This document shows, piece by piece, positions 30,900-41,389 of a stretch of 64,000 nt of DNA. The position numbers and the translations under genes were made by a program. The notes below the pieces were generated by a model. It searched no databases. It was not told where the DNA came from and saw only the letters and a program-made list of their open reading frames with translations. This DNA is from Dokdonella sp. (GTDB lineage Bacteria > Pseudomonadota > Gammaproteobacteria > Xanthomonadales > Rhodanobacteraceae): contig JANQAE010000003.1 of the NCBI GenBank assembly GCA_024707225.1, positions 62,001-126,000 on the forward strand, given 5' to 3'. Within the stretch, counting starts at the first letter, position 1; each line of letters starts with the position of its first letter.

Positions 30900-31808
30900 T
30901 CAGTGCAGGCTGACCGCGATCGGACAATGGTCCGAGGGATGCTCGGCCTCGGGGACGCCGTAGGTGATCTCCTCGAACGAACCGGGCCGCAGACGTCCGG
31001 CCGCGCCCGGTCCGAGCACGATGTGATCGATGAAGTCGCGGTAGCGCTGCTTGCAGCTCGCATTGCGTCCGCCGGCCGCGTCGACCAGCGCGCGGTCGTC
31101 GTTCAGCGACGCCCAGACCGCGTCGCCGGCCAGGCTCATCCGGCGATTCCAGTCGCCGAGCAGTACGAAGTCGCCGCCTTCGGCGCGGCGGGCGTCGATC
31201 CAGCGCTCGATCACCGGCACCTGTTCGAACAATGTGGGGCAGGCCTCGCCGCGGTCGCCGGTCGAGCAGCCGCTCTTGAGGTGCAGCGCGAGCAGGCGCA
31301 GCGGCTGGCGGCCGCGCACGGTCACGTCCACGCCCCAGCGCAGGTCCGGGTTGCCGAGCGCGAGCTCGCGCAGATCCGGATGGCGCGTGTACGGCACGCC
31401 CTTGCGGATCGCGAAGCCGACGCTCTGACGGCGGATCTGCAGGCCGGCCTCGGGACCGCCGCGGCGGCAGTAGCCGCGGTTGCCGCTGTCCGGTCGGTCC
31501 GAGAACACGATCTCGTAGCGGTCGGCCGGGAACACGCGGCGTGCCGCCGATATCGACTCGACCTCCTGGAACGCGATCACGTCGGCGTCGAGCGCCTCGG
31601 CGTAGCGGCGCAGCGCCGCATAGTCGGCCTCGCTGCGCGGCCGGCAGCCGCTGCCGTCGGCCTCGGCGAGATGCTCTAGGTTCCAGGTGGCGATCTTCAG
31701 GTCGGCGTCGCGCTGCGGCGGCGCGCTGCCGCAGCCGGCGAGCGCCAGCACGGCGGCGATGAGCCAGCAGCGGAACAGGTGGGAACACGGGCGAGACGGC
31801 TTGGACAT
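30900..31808 (-). CDS. Endonuclease/exonuclease/phosphatase family lipoprotein
   Basis: Lipobox VLALAGCGS; IATWNLEHL, VIAFQEVES, LLGDWNRRM, PSDHCPIAV. Confidence 0.85.
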   Translation of the reverse strand: MSKPSRPCSHLFRCWLIAAVLALAGCGSAPPQRDADLKIATWNLEHLAEADGSGCRPRSEADYAALRRYAEALDADVIAFQEVESISAARRVFPADRYEIVFSDRPDSGNRGYCRRGGPEAGLQIRRQSVGFAIRKGVPYTRHPDLRELALGNPDLRWGVDVTVRGRQPLRLLALHLKSGCSTGDRGEACPTLFEQVPVIERWIDARRAEGGDFVLLGDWNRRMSLAGDAVWASLNDDRALVDAAGGRNASCKQRYRDFIDHIVLGPGAAGRLRPGSFEEITYGVPEAEHPSDHCPIAVSLH

Positions 31809-31871
31809 CGGCGATATCGGTGCGACGGCTGGCCGCGCAGTATCGCGCAAGCGCGCGCCACGGGGGCGTGC

Positions 31872-31903
31872 CGATCGGCGGCGGCAGGCCGCGCCGCCGA
31901 TCG
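31872..31903 (-). terminator. Hairpin downstream of EF-G-like gene
   Basis: 11-bp stem CGATCGGCGGC / GCCGCCGATCG, 10-nt loop. Confidence 0.5.
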
Positions 31904-31921
31904 CGACACCCTCGCTGCGCG

Positions 31922-33975
31922 TCAGTCCTCCTCGGCGCGCGGCCGCCAGGCGCCGGCCAGCTGCCGCTGCACCTGCGGCGGCACCGCCTCGTAGTGGCTG
32001 AACTCCATCGCGTAGCGGCCGCGCCCGGCCGTCATCGCCTTCAGCTCGGTCTGATAGCCGACCACCTCGGCCAGCGGCACCTGCGCCTTGATCGTGCATT
32101 CGCCGCCGAGCCGGGCGTCGGTGCCGTGGATGCGCGCACGCTTGCCGGCCAGGCCGCCGGTGACATCGCCCATGTGGCCGTCGGGCACCGCGATGTCGAG
32201 GTTGACGATCGGCTCGAGCACGACCGGCTGCGCCTTGGCGACCGCATCGATGAACGCCTTGCGGCCGGCCGCGACGAACGCGACCTCCTTGGAGTCGACC
32301 GGATGCGAGCGGCCGTCGTAGACGCAGACGCGGATGTCCTGCATCGCGAAGCCGGCGACCGCGCCGGCCGCCAGGCCCTGACGCACGCCCTTCTCGACCG
32401 CCGGCATGAACTGGCCCGGGATCGCGCCGCCCTTGACCTCGTCGACGAACTCGAATCCGCCGCCGCGCGCGCGAGCGGCTCGACGCGCAGGTAGACCTCG
32501 CCGAACTGGCCGGCGCCGCCGGTCTGCTTCTTGTGGCGGTGGTGGCCCTCGGCCTGCGCGGCGATCGTCTCGCGATAGGCGATCCGTGGCGGCCGCGTCG
32601 CGACCTCGACGCCGTAGCGCTGGCGCATCCGCTCCAGCGTCAGCCGGACGTGCAGATCCGACAGGCCGCGCACGACGGTCTCGTTGAGCTCGGCGTCGTG
32701 CTCGATGCGCAGGCACGGGTCTTCCTCGGACAGCTTGGCCAGCGCGTTGGCGAGCTTGGCCTCCTGCCCCTTGTGCGCCGGTTCGACCGCGAGGCCGAAC
32801 ATCGGCTGCGGAAACGCCAGCGGCGCGAGGTGGATGTGATCCTCGTCGTGCGAGTCGTGCAGCACCGCATCGAAGTGGACCTCATCGATCTTGGCGACCG
32901 CGGCGATGTCGCCGGGAATCGCGTGCTCGATCTCGAGGTGGTCCTTGCCGTGGATCCGGAACAGATGGCCGACCTTGAACGGCTTGCGGCCGTCGTCGAC
33001 GAACAGCTGCGTATCGCGCCGCACCGTGCCCTGGTAGACGCGGAAGATGCCGAGCTTGCCGACGAACGGATCGTTGACGATCTTGAACACGTCGGCGATC
33101 ACGTGCAGATCCGGATCGGGCTCGGCGCGCAGCGGCACCGCGTCGGCGCCCTGGCCCTTGACGAACGGCGGCGCGTTGCCCTCGGCCGGATTCGGCAGCA
33201 GGCGCTCGATCAGGTCGAGCAGCTCGGCGACGCCGGCGCCGCTGCGCGCCGAGCAGAAGCAGATCGGCACCAGATGACCTTCGCGCAGGCACTGCTCGAA
33301 CGCGGCATGCAGGTCCTCGCCGGCCAGCCCGGCCTCGCCGACGTCGAGATAGCGCCCCATCAGCGTCTCGTTGATCTCCACGACCTGATCGATGATGCGC
33401 TGATGCGCCTCGGCGACCGACGAGAAGTCGGCCGCGCCGGACGGGCGGAAGAAGCAGTCCACGACGCTGCGGCCGCCGTCCGCCGGCAGGTTGATCGGCA
33501 GGCACTCGCTGCCGAAGGTCTCGCGCAGCGATTGGACGAGACCGGCCAGGTCGGCGCCGTCCTGGTCGATCTTGTTGATCACCAGCAGCCGCGCGTCGCC
33601 GCGTGCGCGCGCGTGCTCCATCAGCCGCCGTGTCGAGTGCTCGATGCCGGCGCCGGCGTTGACGACGATCGCGACGGTCTCGACCGCGTCGAGCGCCGAC
33701 AGCGCCGGCCCGCGGAAGTCGTGCAGCCCCGGCGTGTCGATCAGGTTGATGTGGCAGCCGCCGGGACGGTCGATCGCGGCGATCGACGCCTGCATCGAGT
33801 GATGGCGCTCCTTCTCCATCGCATCGAAATCCGAGACGGTCGTGCCGCGCTCGACCGTGCCTGCCGCTCCGATCGTGCCGCCGGCGAGCAGCAGGGCTTC
33901 GAACAGCGTGGTCTTGCCGGCGCCTGCGTGTCCTGCCAGGGCGATGTTGCGGATGTCTGTGGTGCTGTAGGCCAT
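31922..33975 (-). pseudogene. Elongation factor G-like GTPase (EF-G paralogue), apparent frameshift in CG run near 32464-32475
   Basis: NIALAGHAGAGKTTLFEALL, DTPGLHDF, NKIDQDGAD; domain IV/V GGFEFVDEVKGGAIPGQFMPAVEKGVRQGL in a different frame. Confidence 0.9.
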
Positions 33976-34328
33976 GGTCGATCCTCGTCCGGAGAGTAGA
34001 CGGATCGTTCCGGGGCGGCGCCGGTCGCGGCCGGCCGCCCGCCGGCCGGCGGGACGATCCTCGGCACCCGCGCGGCACGCGTCGGCGACGGGCCGGCGCG
34101 GACGCAGCGGCATCGACGGCCGCGGCCGCCGATCGGCGGCGGGTCGCGGGCCGCGCATCGAGGTCGCCGGTCGGTGTCCGTCACGGTCCGTCCGCCCCGG
34201 TCGGGGCGCGCGCGGCGGCGATCGCGCATCGCATGACCGCCGTCGCGACGGGGTCCGGCCGGCACCGGTGGTGCGGCATCGATGGCTGGCCCTAGACTTC
34301 TCCGGTCGCCGCCGAGGGTCAAGACGCA

Positions 34329-35066
34329 ATGCAGGAAAGAGCGCCACTGGTCTGCGTGCACGGAGCCGGCGCCGGCGGCTGGGAGTGGGCGATCTGGGCG
34401 CGCGTGTTCGCCGCGCGCGGCCATGCGGCGATCGCGCCGGATCTGATGCCGGCGGCGGGCGGCCTGGCCGCGACGCATTTCGCCGACTACCGCGCCCAGG
34501 TCGTGGACTGGTGTGCCGGTGCCGGCGCCGCGCCGATCCTCGCCGGCGCCAGCCTCGGCGGCCTGCTCGCCTTGTCGGCGGCCGTCCAGGTGGGGCCGGC
34601 CGCCCTGGTCCTGGTCAACGCGCTGCCGCCGGCCGGTGTACTGGCGCGACCGCTGCGACGGGCGGCGGCGCGCCATGCCGAGCACTCGGGCGCGATCGTG
34701 CCGTGGGGACGTTCGCGCTCGCTCGGCAGCACGCGGCGCGCGCTCACGGGCTGCGACGACGCAGCCTGCCTGTACGCGTTCCGGCGCTGGCGCGACGAGT
34801 CCGGCACGGTACTGGCCGAGGCGCGCGGCGGCATTCCCGTCGAGCCGCCGCGCTGTCCGATCCTGGTGCTCAGCGGCGGACGCGACGAGGAGGTCCCGCC
34901 GAGCGTCGGACGCGCGCTGGCGACGCGGCTCGGCGCCGATTTCGTCAGTCTGCCCGATGTCGGCCATGTCGATCCGCTGCTCGGACGCGTCGCGGCCGAC
35001 TGCGCCGAGCGCGTGGCGGCCTGGCTGTCGCTGCGGCTCGACGCTGCGGCGGCTCGCCCGCGTTGA
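34329..35066 (+). CDS. Alpha/beta hydrolase
   Basis: PLVCVHGAGAGGWEWAIWARVFAARGH, GASLGGLLAL nucleophile elbow, LVLSGGRDEEVPPS, DVGHVDPLL. Confidence 0.85.
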   Translation: MQERAPLVCVHGAGAGGWEWAIWARVFAARGHAAIAPDLMPAAGGLAATHFADYRAQVVDWCAGAGAAPILAGASLGGLLALSAAVQVGPAALVLVNALPPAGVLARPLRRAAARHAEHSGAIVPWGRSRSLGSTRRALTGCDDAACLYAFRRWRDESGTVLAEARGGIPVEPPRCPILVLSGGRDEEVPPSVGRALATRLGADFVSLPDVGHVDPLLGRVAADCAERVAAWLSLRLDAAAARPR

Positions 35067-35355
35067 GCATCGGGTCGTGCGAACGCGCGACGGCTCGCGG
35101 CGCGCGTCGCGGCGAATCGTCCGACCGGCATAGACATGCTCCGGTCCCGCCCGCGCCGGGCGGCATCGGCAGGCCGGCAGGCGCGCCGCTCCGATCGCTT
35201 GACGGTGGAGGCAGGCCTGCCGATGGCCGGCGCGCACGGGTCGCAGCGCGCCCATCGGGGACTGAAACGGTCCGCACGATGCCCGCAAGGTGCGCGCCGA
35301 ACCTCGCGCGCCCAAGGTCGCCACACCGAACGACGCCGTCCGTGCCGCGCTGCCG

Positions 35356-36228
35356 TCAGTCGAACTCGATCCGGCCAGGCCCGGCGCTGCGGCCGAACGC
35401 GAGTGCGCCGCTCGCACGCCGCGCAGCCTCGGCGAGCGGCGTGCCGGCGACCGCGCAGGCCGCGCCGATCGACAGCGTCAGCGCGGCGCCGGGCGGACGC
35501 GGCGCGATGCCGGCGACCGCCTGCATCAGCATCTGCGCGCGGCGGCGCAGCGCCGCCTGCGTCACGGCCGGCACCAGCACCGCGAAGCGATCGCCGTCCC
35601 AGCGTCCGATCAGTGCGCCGCTGCCGGCCGGACGGCGCAGCCGGCGCGCACAGGCCGCCAGCGCAGCGTCGCCGGCCGCGTGCCCGCAGCGCTCGTTGAG
35701 GCGGCGCAGGCCTTCGATCCCGCACAGCAGCAGGCCGTAGCCGGCCGCGCGCGCGTCGAACGCCTCGGCATGGCGCGCGATCAGCGACTGTCGCGTCAGC
35801 ACGCCGGTCAACGCATCGCGCTGGCCGAGGCGTTCGAGGCGGCGGCCGATTCGCACGCGCTCGGTCACGTCGGTGAACGCGAGTGCGCAATGCGCAGCAT
35901 CGGCGTCTTCGCAGCGCGCGACGTCGACGTCGAACCAGCGCGCGCGTCCGTCCTTGCACAACAGCTGCACGCGCAGCGCGCGCGACACGGCCGTGCGCAC
36001 CAGCCGGTCGAGCCGCGCGGCCGGTGAACGCTGATCGGGCGGACAGGCGCGCGCGAGCCAGCTGCGCACCTGGCCGATGTCGTCGCACGCGTAGCCGAGC
36101 TGCTCGCCGAAGCGGCGGTTGACGCGCCGGCAGCGACCGATCGTCGGGCCGGCGGCGCCGCCCGATTCGAGCGCCGCGATCAGCAGGGCCACCGGCATCG
36201 GGTCGATGAGGCACCACGTCGTGGTCAT
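35356..36228 (-). CDS. PAS-GGDEF-like protein with degenerate GGDEF motif
   Basis: RDALTGVLTRQSLIARHAEAFD; GRWDGDRFAVLVP replaces GR.GGDEFAVLLP. Confidence 0.82.
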   Translation of the reverse strand: MTTTWCLIDPMPVALLIAALESGGAAGPTIGRCRRVNRRFGEQLGYACDDIGQVRSWLARACPPDQRSPAARLDRLVRTAVSRALRVQLLCKDGRARWFDVDVARCEDADAAHCALAFTDVTERVRIGRRLERLGQRDALTGVLTRQSLIARHAEAFDARAAGYGLLLCGIEGLRRLNERCGHAAGDAALAACARRLRRPAGSGALIGRWDGDRFAVLVPAVTQAALRRRAQMLMQAVAGIAPRPPGAALTLSIGAACAVAGTPLAEAARRASGALAFGRSAGPGRIEFD

Positions 36229-36287
36229 GTCGGTCCTCTCCTTGGATGAACTTTGCGTACCGCTCGCCGGAGCCCCGCCGGCGATCC

Positions 36288-36315
36288 GAAAGTATTACTT
36301 TCCAAACGGTGTTTG
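36288..36315. promoter_or_regulatory. Adjacent inverted repeats in divergent promoter region
   Basis: GAAAGTA-T-TACTTTC (36288-36302) and CAAAC-GGT-GTTTG (36303-36315). Confidence 0.5.
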
Positions 36316-36384
36316 CAAGCGATATGAACGCCGCCTCCGACGCCGGCGCGCTATACAGGCTCGCCAACCCTGGGCAGGTAGGGC

Positions 36385-36762
36385 GTGAGCACTCTGTATC
36401 GACGCATTCGCGAAGCGCGCGCGAGGATCAACCTCTCGCAGGAAGCACTCGCACTGGATCTGGGCGTCTCGCGCAGCGCGGTCGCGCAGTGGGAGCGCGT
36501 CGACGGCACCTGTCCGAGCGTCGAGAACCTGAGCGCGCTGGCCCGCCGCACCGGTCTGGCGTTCGAGTATCTGGCGACCGGGCGCGGCCCGAAGATCTAC
36601 GGCGATCCGATCGACGTCGTCACCGAGGACGGCGATCGCTACGCGATGCTGACGCCGCAGCATGCGGCGCTGATCGAGTGGTTCGACGGACTCGGCAAGC
36701 GTCAGCAGGCCGGCCTGTTCGACCTGGTCGGCATCGGCAAGCGCGGCGTCACCCGGAGCTGA
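36385..36762 (+). CDS. XRE family transcriptional regulator (GTG start)
   Basis: RIREARARINLSQEALALDLGVSRSAVAQWERVDGTCPSVENLSALARRTGLAFEYLATG. Confidence 0.88.
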   Translation: MSTLYRRIREARARINLSQEALALDLGVSRSAVAQWERVDGTCPSVENLSALARRTGLAFEYLATGRGPKIYGDPIDVVTEDGDRYAMLTPQHAALIEWFDGLGKRQQAGLFDLVGIGKRGVTRS

Positions 36763-36839
36763 CCGCCGCGGCGCGTCGGCGCCTGCTTTCGCGCAGATCC
36801 GGCATCGGCAGTTAACCGGGCCTTTAGCCGCAGCCTCTT

Positions 36840-37610
36840 ATGCTTCGGCGTCGGTTCATCCTCACCGAGGCCTGCCATCGCTCCGCCCCCCCGCCTCCCG
36901 GCACTGCGCCGGTACGGCCGCACGATCCGGATCTGCACGCGCTGTCCGCTGCGCCGAGCGGCCCGTGGCAGCGCAGCCTGCGCCGCCGCGGCCGCGAGAT
37001 CAGCGGACGCCGCATCGTGCTCGGCATCGCGATCGCCGTACTGGTGACCCTGATCGAGCTGGCCGGCTTCGCGGTCGGCATGCAGCGGTCGGTCCGCAAG
37101 GCGATGCCGGACCGGCCGATCACGGTGACGGTGATCGACCTCGCCCCGAGCGAACCGCTGCCGCCCGAACCGGAGCCGGTACCGATCGCGGCACGGCCGA
37201 GCCGCATCGCGATCGCGCCGCCGAAGGCGCCGGTCGCGCCGCCTCCGCCGGTGCGCAGCGAGGCGCCGACGACGACGCAGGGCCGCATCGGTGCCGGCGC
37301 AGCGGCCGGCCTGTTCAATCCCGACGGCTCGGTGCGCCTGCCCGATCGACCGCTGACGCCGACGCCCGCGCCGATGAACCCGCAGCAGGCCGGTCAGCAG
37401 CGCTGGGCCGAGCTGCAGCGGCGCGGCGAGAACCCGCTGGACTGTCAGCGCACACGCTTCGCGCAGGCGTTCCGGCGCGACGAGTCGGCCGGCGACGAGG
37501 TCGCGCGCAAGTACCTGGCCTGGATCGGCCTGGCCAATGCCGAGTCGATCGAGCGCAACGCCGGGCGACGTGCCGAGCGTGCGGCCGACGGCTGCGAGCC
37601 GGCGCGCTGA
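36840..37610 (+). CDS. TonB-N-terminus-like membrane-anchored hypothetical protein
   Basis: Single TM IVLGIAIAVLVTLIELAGFAV then RPITVTVIDLAPSEPLPPEPEPVP and Pro-rich linker; start uncertain (ATG lies in a TTATGCT -10-like sequence). Confidence 0.6.
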   Translation: MLRRRFILTEACHRSAPPPPGTAPVRPHDPDLHALSAAPSGPWQRSLRRRGREISGRRIVLGIAIAVLVTLIELAGFAVGMQRSVRKAMPDRPITVTVIDLAPSEPLPPEPEPVPIAARPSRIAIAPPKAPVAPPPPVRSEAPTTTQGRIGAGAAAGLFNPDGSVRLPDRPLTPTPAPMNPQQAGQQRWAELQRRGENPLDCQRTRFAQAFRRDESAGDEVARKYLAWIGLANAESIERNAGRRAERAADGCEPAR

Positions 37611-37627
37611 GCGCAGCGCGGCCATCG

Positions 37628-38536
37628 ATGACACCGAGGGGCGGCCGAGCGAGCCCGCACGCGGCGTCCGCCGCACGCATGCACGACGACCGACTCGAAC
37701 CCGGCGAACGGCGCCGACGCGTGGCCGCGCTGACGGCCGTGCTCGTGCTGCATCTGCTGTTCGCGCTCGCGGCGTATCGCGCCGCCCGGCTGCATCGGCC
37801 GGATGCCGTACCGGCACTGCGCGCGGCCGATGAGGTGATGCATCTGCGCCTGATCGATGCAGGGCCCGATCCGATCGCGGCACCGGCGGTAGCGTTACCG
37901 GTGCCACCGCCATCGCGGGCAGCGCCGATGCCGTCGGCATCGTCGCAGGCGGCGCCGCCTGCGGACGCCGACGCAACCGGCGCTGCCCCGCTCGCGGCCG
38001 CTGCCGGCACGACGCCCGGGCCGGATCGCACCGATCCGGCCCCGCGCTGGATCGAGCGCGACGGCACGCCGCGGCTGCCGGCGCCGGTCGCGGCACCGCG
38101 CACGTTCTCGAACCGGCCGTTGCGCGAGGCCGGCGCGCCCGATCCGCTCGCGCATCGCAGCCCGCTGCCGTATGCGCCGACGCGATTCGAGAAGGACTGG
38201 GCGCCGCGCGACGAAACGCTCGGCGGCCAGTGGCTGCGCGAGCACACCGTTTCGCGCACGGTCGACCTGCCGCAGGGCTATCAGGTGCGCTGCGTGTGGA
38301 TGCTGATCCTCGGTGGCTGCGGCTGGGGCAAGGCACCGCAGGCGACGATCGAGGAACTGAAGGCGATGCGCGCCGATCCGCCGCTGCCGCGCGGCGTGGC
38401 CGGCCCCGTCGACGCCGTTCCGGCTGCGCCGGCCACAGCCGCGCCGGCGACCGATTCGCGCGCGCAGACGCGGCCGCTCGACCTCTCTCTGCCGCCGCCG
38501 CTGGTGTTGCCCGCGCCGCCGCCCGGCGGACGCTGA
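37628..38536 (+). CDS. TonB-N-terminus-like membrane-anchored hypothetical protein 2
   Basis: Single TM VAALTAVLVLHLLFALAAYRAA, Ala/Pro-rich linker, C-terminal RCVWMLILGGCGWG; start may be ATG at 37679. Confidence 0.6.
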   Translation: MTPRGGRASPHAASAARMHDDRLEPGERRRRVAALTAVLVLHLLFALAAYRAARLHRPDAVPALRAADEVMHLRLIDAGPDPIAAPAVALPVPPPSRAAPMPSASSQAAPPADADATGAAPLAAAAGTTPGPDRTDPAPRWIERDGTPRLPAPVAAPRTFSNRPLREAGAPDPLAHRSPLPYAPTRFEKDWAPRDETLGGQWLREHTVSRTVDLPQGYQVRCVWMLILGGCGWGKAPQATIEELKAMRADPPLPRGVAGPVDAVPAAPATAAPATDSRAQTRPLDLSLPPPLVLPAPPPGGR

Positions 38537-38548
38537 AAACGGCGGTTC

Positions 38549-38584
38549 TCGTCGGGCCGGCGCCGCGTTCGCCCGGCCCGACGA
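38549..38584. terminator. Bidirectional hairpin between convergent genes
   Basis: 12-bp perfect stem TCGTCGGGCCGG / CCGGCCCGACGA. Confidence 0.6.
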
Positions 38585-38594
38585 ACGCGCGGGA

Positions 38595-40857
38595 CTACAG
38601 CATCCGCATCAGTTCCGGCCGCAGCGGCAGCCGCCGGATCCGCACCGTCGTCGCGGCATGGATCGCATTGGCCAGCGCTGGCGCGGCCGGCGTGATCGCG
38701 GCATCGTAGGCCGGCGCCGGCGCGGCCTCGGACGGCACGATCACGACCTCGACCTGACGCGGTGCCTGCGCACCGTCGAGCAGGCGGTAGTCACCGAAAT
38801 CGCGCGCCTGGACCTGGCCGTCGCGGACCGTGACGACCTGGTCGAGCGCGCAGGAGATGCCGTCGAGCATCGCCGCCGACAGCTGCGACTCGGTGTTGAG
38901 CGGATTGACCATGCGGCCGACGTCGGCCACGCAGATCGCGCGATGGATCAGCAGCCGGTCGCCTTCCACCGACACTTCCATGCCTTCGGCGACGTAGCCG
39001 CCGTCGGTGAAGTGGCAGGCGATGCCGAGACCGCGGCCGTCATTGCGCCGCACGCCCCAGCCCAGCCGCGTCGCGCAGGTCTGCAGCACGTGCGCCATGC
39101 GCCCGGTGTCGAACACCGGACCGCCGGCGCCGCCGTACGGCAGTTCGCGCGGCTCGCCGAGCAGGCCCAGGCGCAGCTTGACCGCATCCTGCCGCGTCGC
39201 CACCGCGATCTCGTCGATGAAGCACTGCTCGGCGAACGCGCTGAAGCTGTGCGCGCCGCCCGGGAAGTCGCCGCGCAGCAGACCGGCCGGAACCGGTTGG
39301 AAAGTCTTTTTCGAAATGCTCGACCAGACCGGCCGGGAAGCTGTCGGGCTCCAGGCAGCCGGCCCAGGCGGGACGGTCGGCCAGGCGCGGATCGCCGTCG
39401 TTGCGGGGCGTCGCCGCACAGCGGTGCGACCAGCCGGTGACGCGTGCGCGCCGGTCCAGCGTCGCCGCCAGCTGATGCACGCCGAGCGGGCGGTATCCGT
39501 CGTGGCGCAGATCGTCCTCGCGCGTCCAGACCAGCTTGACCGGCTTGCCGGCGGCCTTGGCGATCAGGACCGCCTCGGCGACGAAGTCGTTGCGCAGACG
39601 GCGGCCGTAGCTGCCGCCGGCGCGGGTCAGGCGGATCTCGACCGCGCTGCGCGGCAGGCCGGTCAGGCGGCTGACGATCGCCGAGGCCTCGTCGGGATTC
39701 TCGAGCGAGGCGATCAGCAGGGCGCGGTCCTGTTTGAGCTCGACCAGGGCGCCGGGCGGCTCGTCGACCGCGTGGGCGAGGAACGGCATCTCGTAGCGCG
39801 CCTCGATCAGGCGCAGCGCCTGGCGCCGCGCGCGTTCGAGATCGCCGTCGCGGCGCAGTTCGAGCGCGCCTTCGCCGCTGTCGAGCGCGGCGTGCGCGGC
39901 CGCCGTCAGGGCCGCACTCGATTCGTCCTGCCAGGGGCCGGGCTTCCAGGTCACGCCGAGCCGGGCGCGGCCCTGCAGCGCGGCCCAGGTCGTATCGGCG
40001 AGCACCGCGACGCCGGCGGCCTGATGGCCGTCCCACGGCGCGCCGGCCGGCGGCGGCTCGAGCACGACGATCTCGCGCACGCCCGGCACCTTGCGCGCCT
40101 CGGTGTCGTCGTGACCGTCGAGGCTGCCGTCGCGATACGGGCAGCGCAGCACGACCGCGATCAGCGCGCCGGCGCGATAGGCGTCGCTGCCGTAGCGCGC
40201 GCGGCCGGTCACCAGCTCGCGCGCATCGGCGATTCGCGTCGGACGGCCGATGATCGCGTAGCGCGCCGGATCCTTCAGCGGCACCGGCGCGCCCGGCGTG
40301 GCCTGCGCCGCGGCGCTGCGCGCCAGCGCGGCATAGGTCAGGCGCCGTCCGTCCGGCGCGACGACCTGGCCGGCCTCGGTGCGCAGCGTGGCGGCGTCGA
40401 GCCGCCATTCCTGTGCGGCGGCCGCGACCAGCAGCGCGCGCGCGGTCGCGCCGGCGCGACGCAGGTCCTCGCGATCCTCGTCGACGCGGCCGAGCCGGTC
40501 GCCGCCCTGCGGACCGTAGCGGTCGCTGCCGGCCGCGCCGTCGTCGGCGTAGCCGTACGGCAGCTGCAGCACGCGCACCTGGCGCCAGTCGACGTCGAGC
40601 TCCTCGGCGATCAGCATCGGCAGCGAGGTCATGACGCCCTGGCCGACCTCGCAGCCCGGCGCGCCTATCACGATGCGGTTGTCGCGTTCGATCCGGACGA
40701 ACGGACCGAGCGCGGTCAGGTCGTCGCCGAGCAGCTCGGTCGGAAAGTCCTCGGGGAACTGCGCGGCGGCCGCGTCGCGGAAGCCGACCAGCAGCGCGCC
40801 GCCGGCGCCGAGCGCGATCGTCAGGAAGCGTCGCCGTGAACGATCGACCGCGCTCAT
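38595..40857 (-). pseudogene. Molybdopterin-dependent hydroxylase large subunit (IorB-like), Tat signal, apparent frameshift near 39301-39311
   Basis: DRSRRRFLTIALGAGGALLVG; GAPGCEVGQGVMTSLPMLIAEELDVDW; C-terminal part in ORF 38595..39419. Confidence 0.88.
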
Positions 40858-41389
40858 GCGCCGGCCGCCCGCATCAGCTCGGCGGCGCGCGCGACCGCGC
40901 GGCGCACGCGCGGATAGGAGCCGTCGCGGCAGAGCACGGCCAGGCCGGCGATCTCCTCGTCGCTCGGCCGAGGGTTGCGCATCAGCAGACCGACCGCCGC
41001 CATGATGACGGCCGGCTGGACATAGCCGGTCGGCGAGACGTCCTCTTCGATCCAGGCCTGCTGGACCGGATGCAGTGCGCCTTCGTGCAGACCTTCGATC
41101 GTCACGACGCGCTTGCCGATCAGCTCGCGCATCGGCGTGCGGCAGGCGCGCACCGCGCGCCCTCGACCAGCAGCGTGCACACGCCGCCGCAGTCGGCGCC
41201 GTCGCCGCAGCCGCCGGTCTTGGTGCCGGTCAGGCGCAGCACGTCGCGCAGGAACCACAGCAGCGGCATGTCCGGGTCGCCGCCGTGGAAGTACGGCTTG
41301 CCGTTGATCGTCAGCGGGATCGCATCGGCGTCGATCGGCTGGATCTTCCGATCGCGGGCGTTGGCCAGACGTTGGGTGGTGTCCTGCAT
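40854..41389 (-). pseudogene. 2Fe-2S subunit of molybdenum hydroxylase (IorA-like), apparent frameshift near 41153-41162
   Basis: LLWFLRDVLRLTGTKTGGCGDGADCGGVCTLLVEG then RAVRACRTPM...IEEDVSPTGYVQPAVIMAAVGLL in another frame. Confidence 0.88.

Noticed and set aside
33976-34328. Long GC-rich intergenic region upstream of EF-G-like gene considered as ncRNA
   Set aside because: Several short inverted repeats but none clearly better than expected at this GC content; no recognisable RNA family
36385-36762. XRE regulator as part of a phage or toxin-antitoxin pair
   Set aside because: No neighbouring phage genes or toxin partner; neighbours are a GGDEF-like gene and a TonB-like gene
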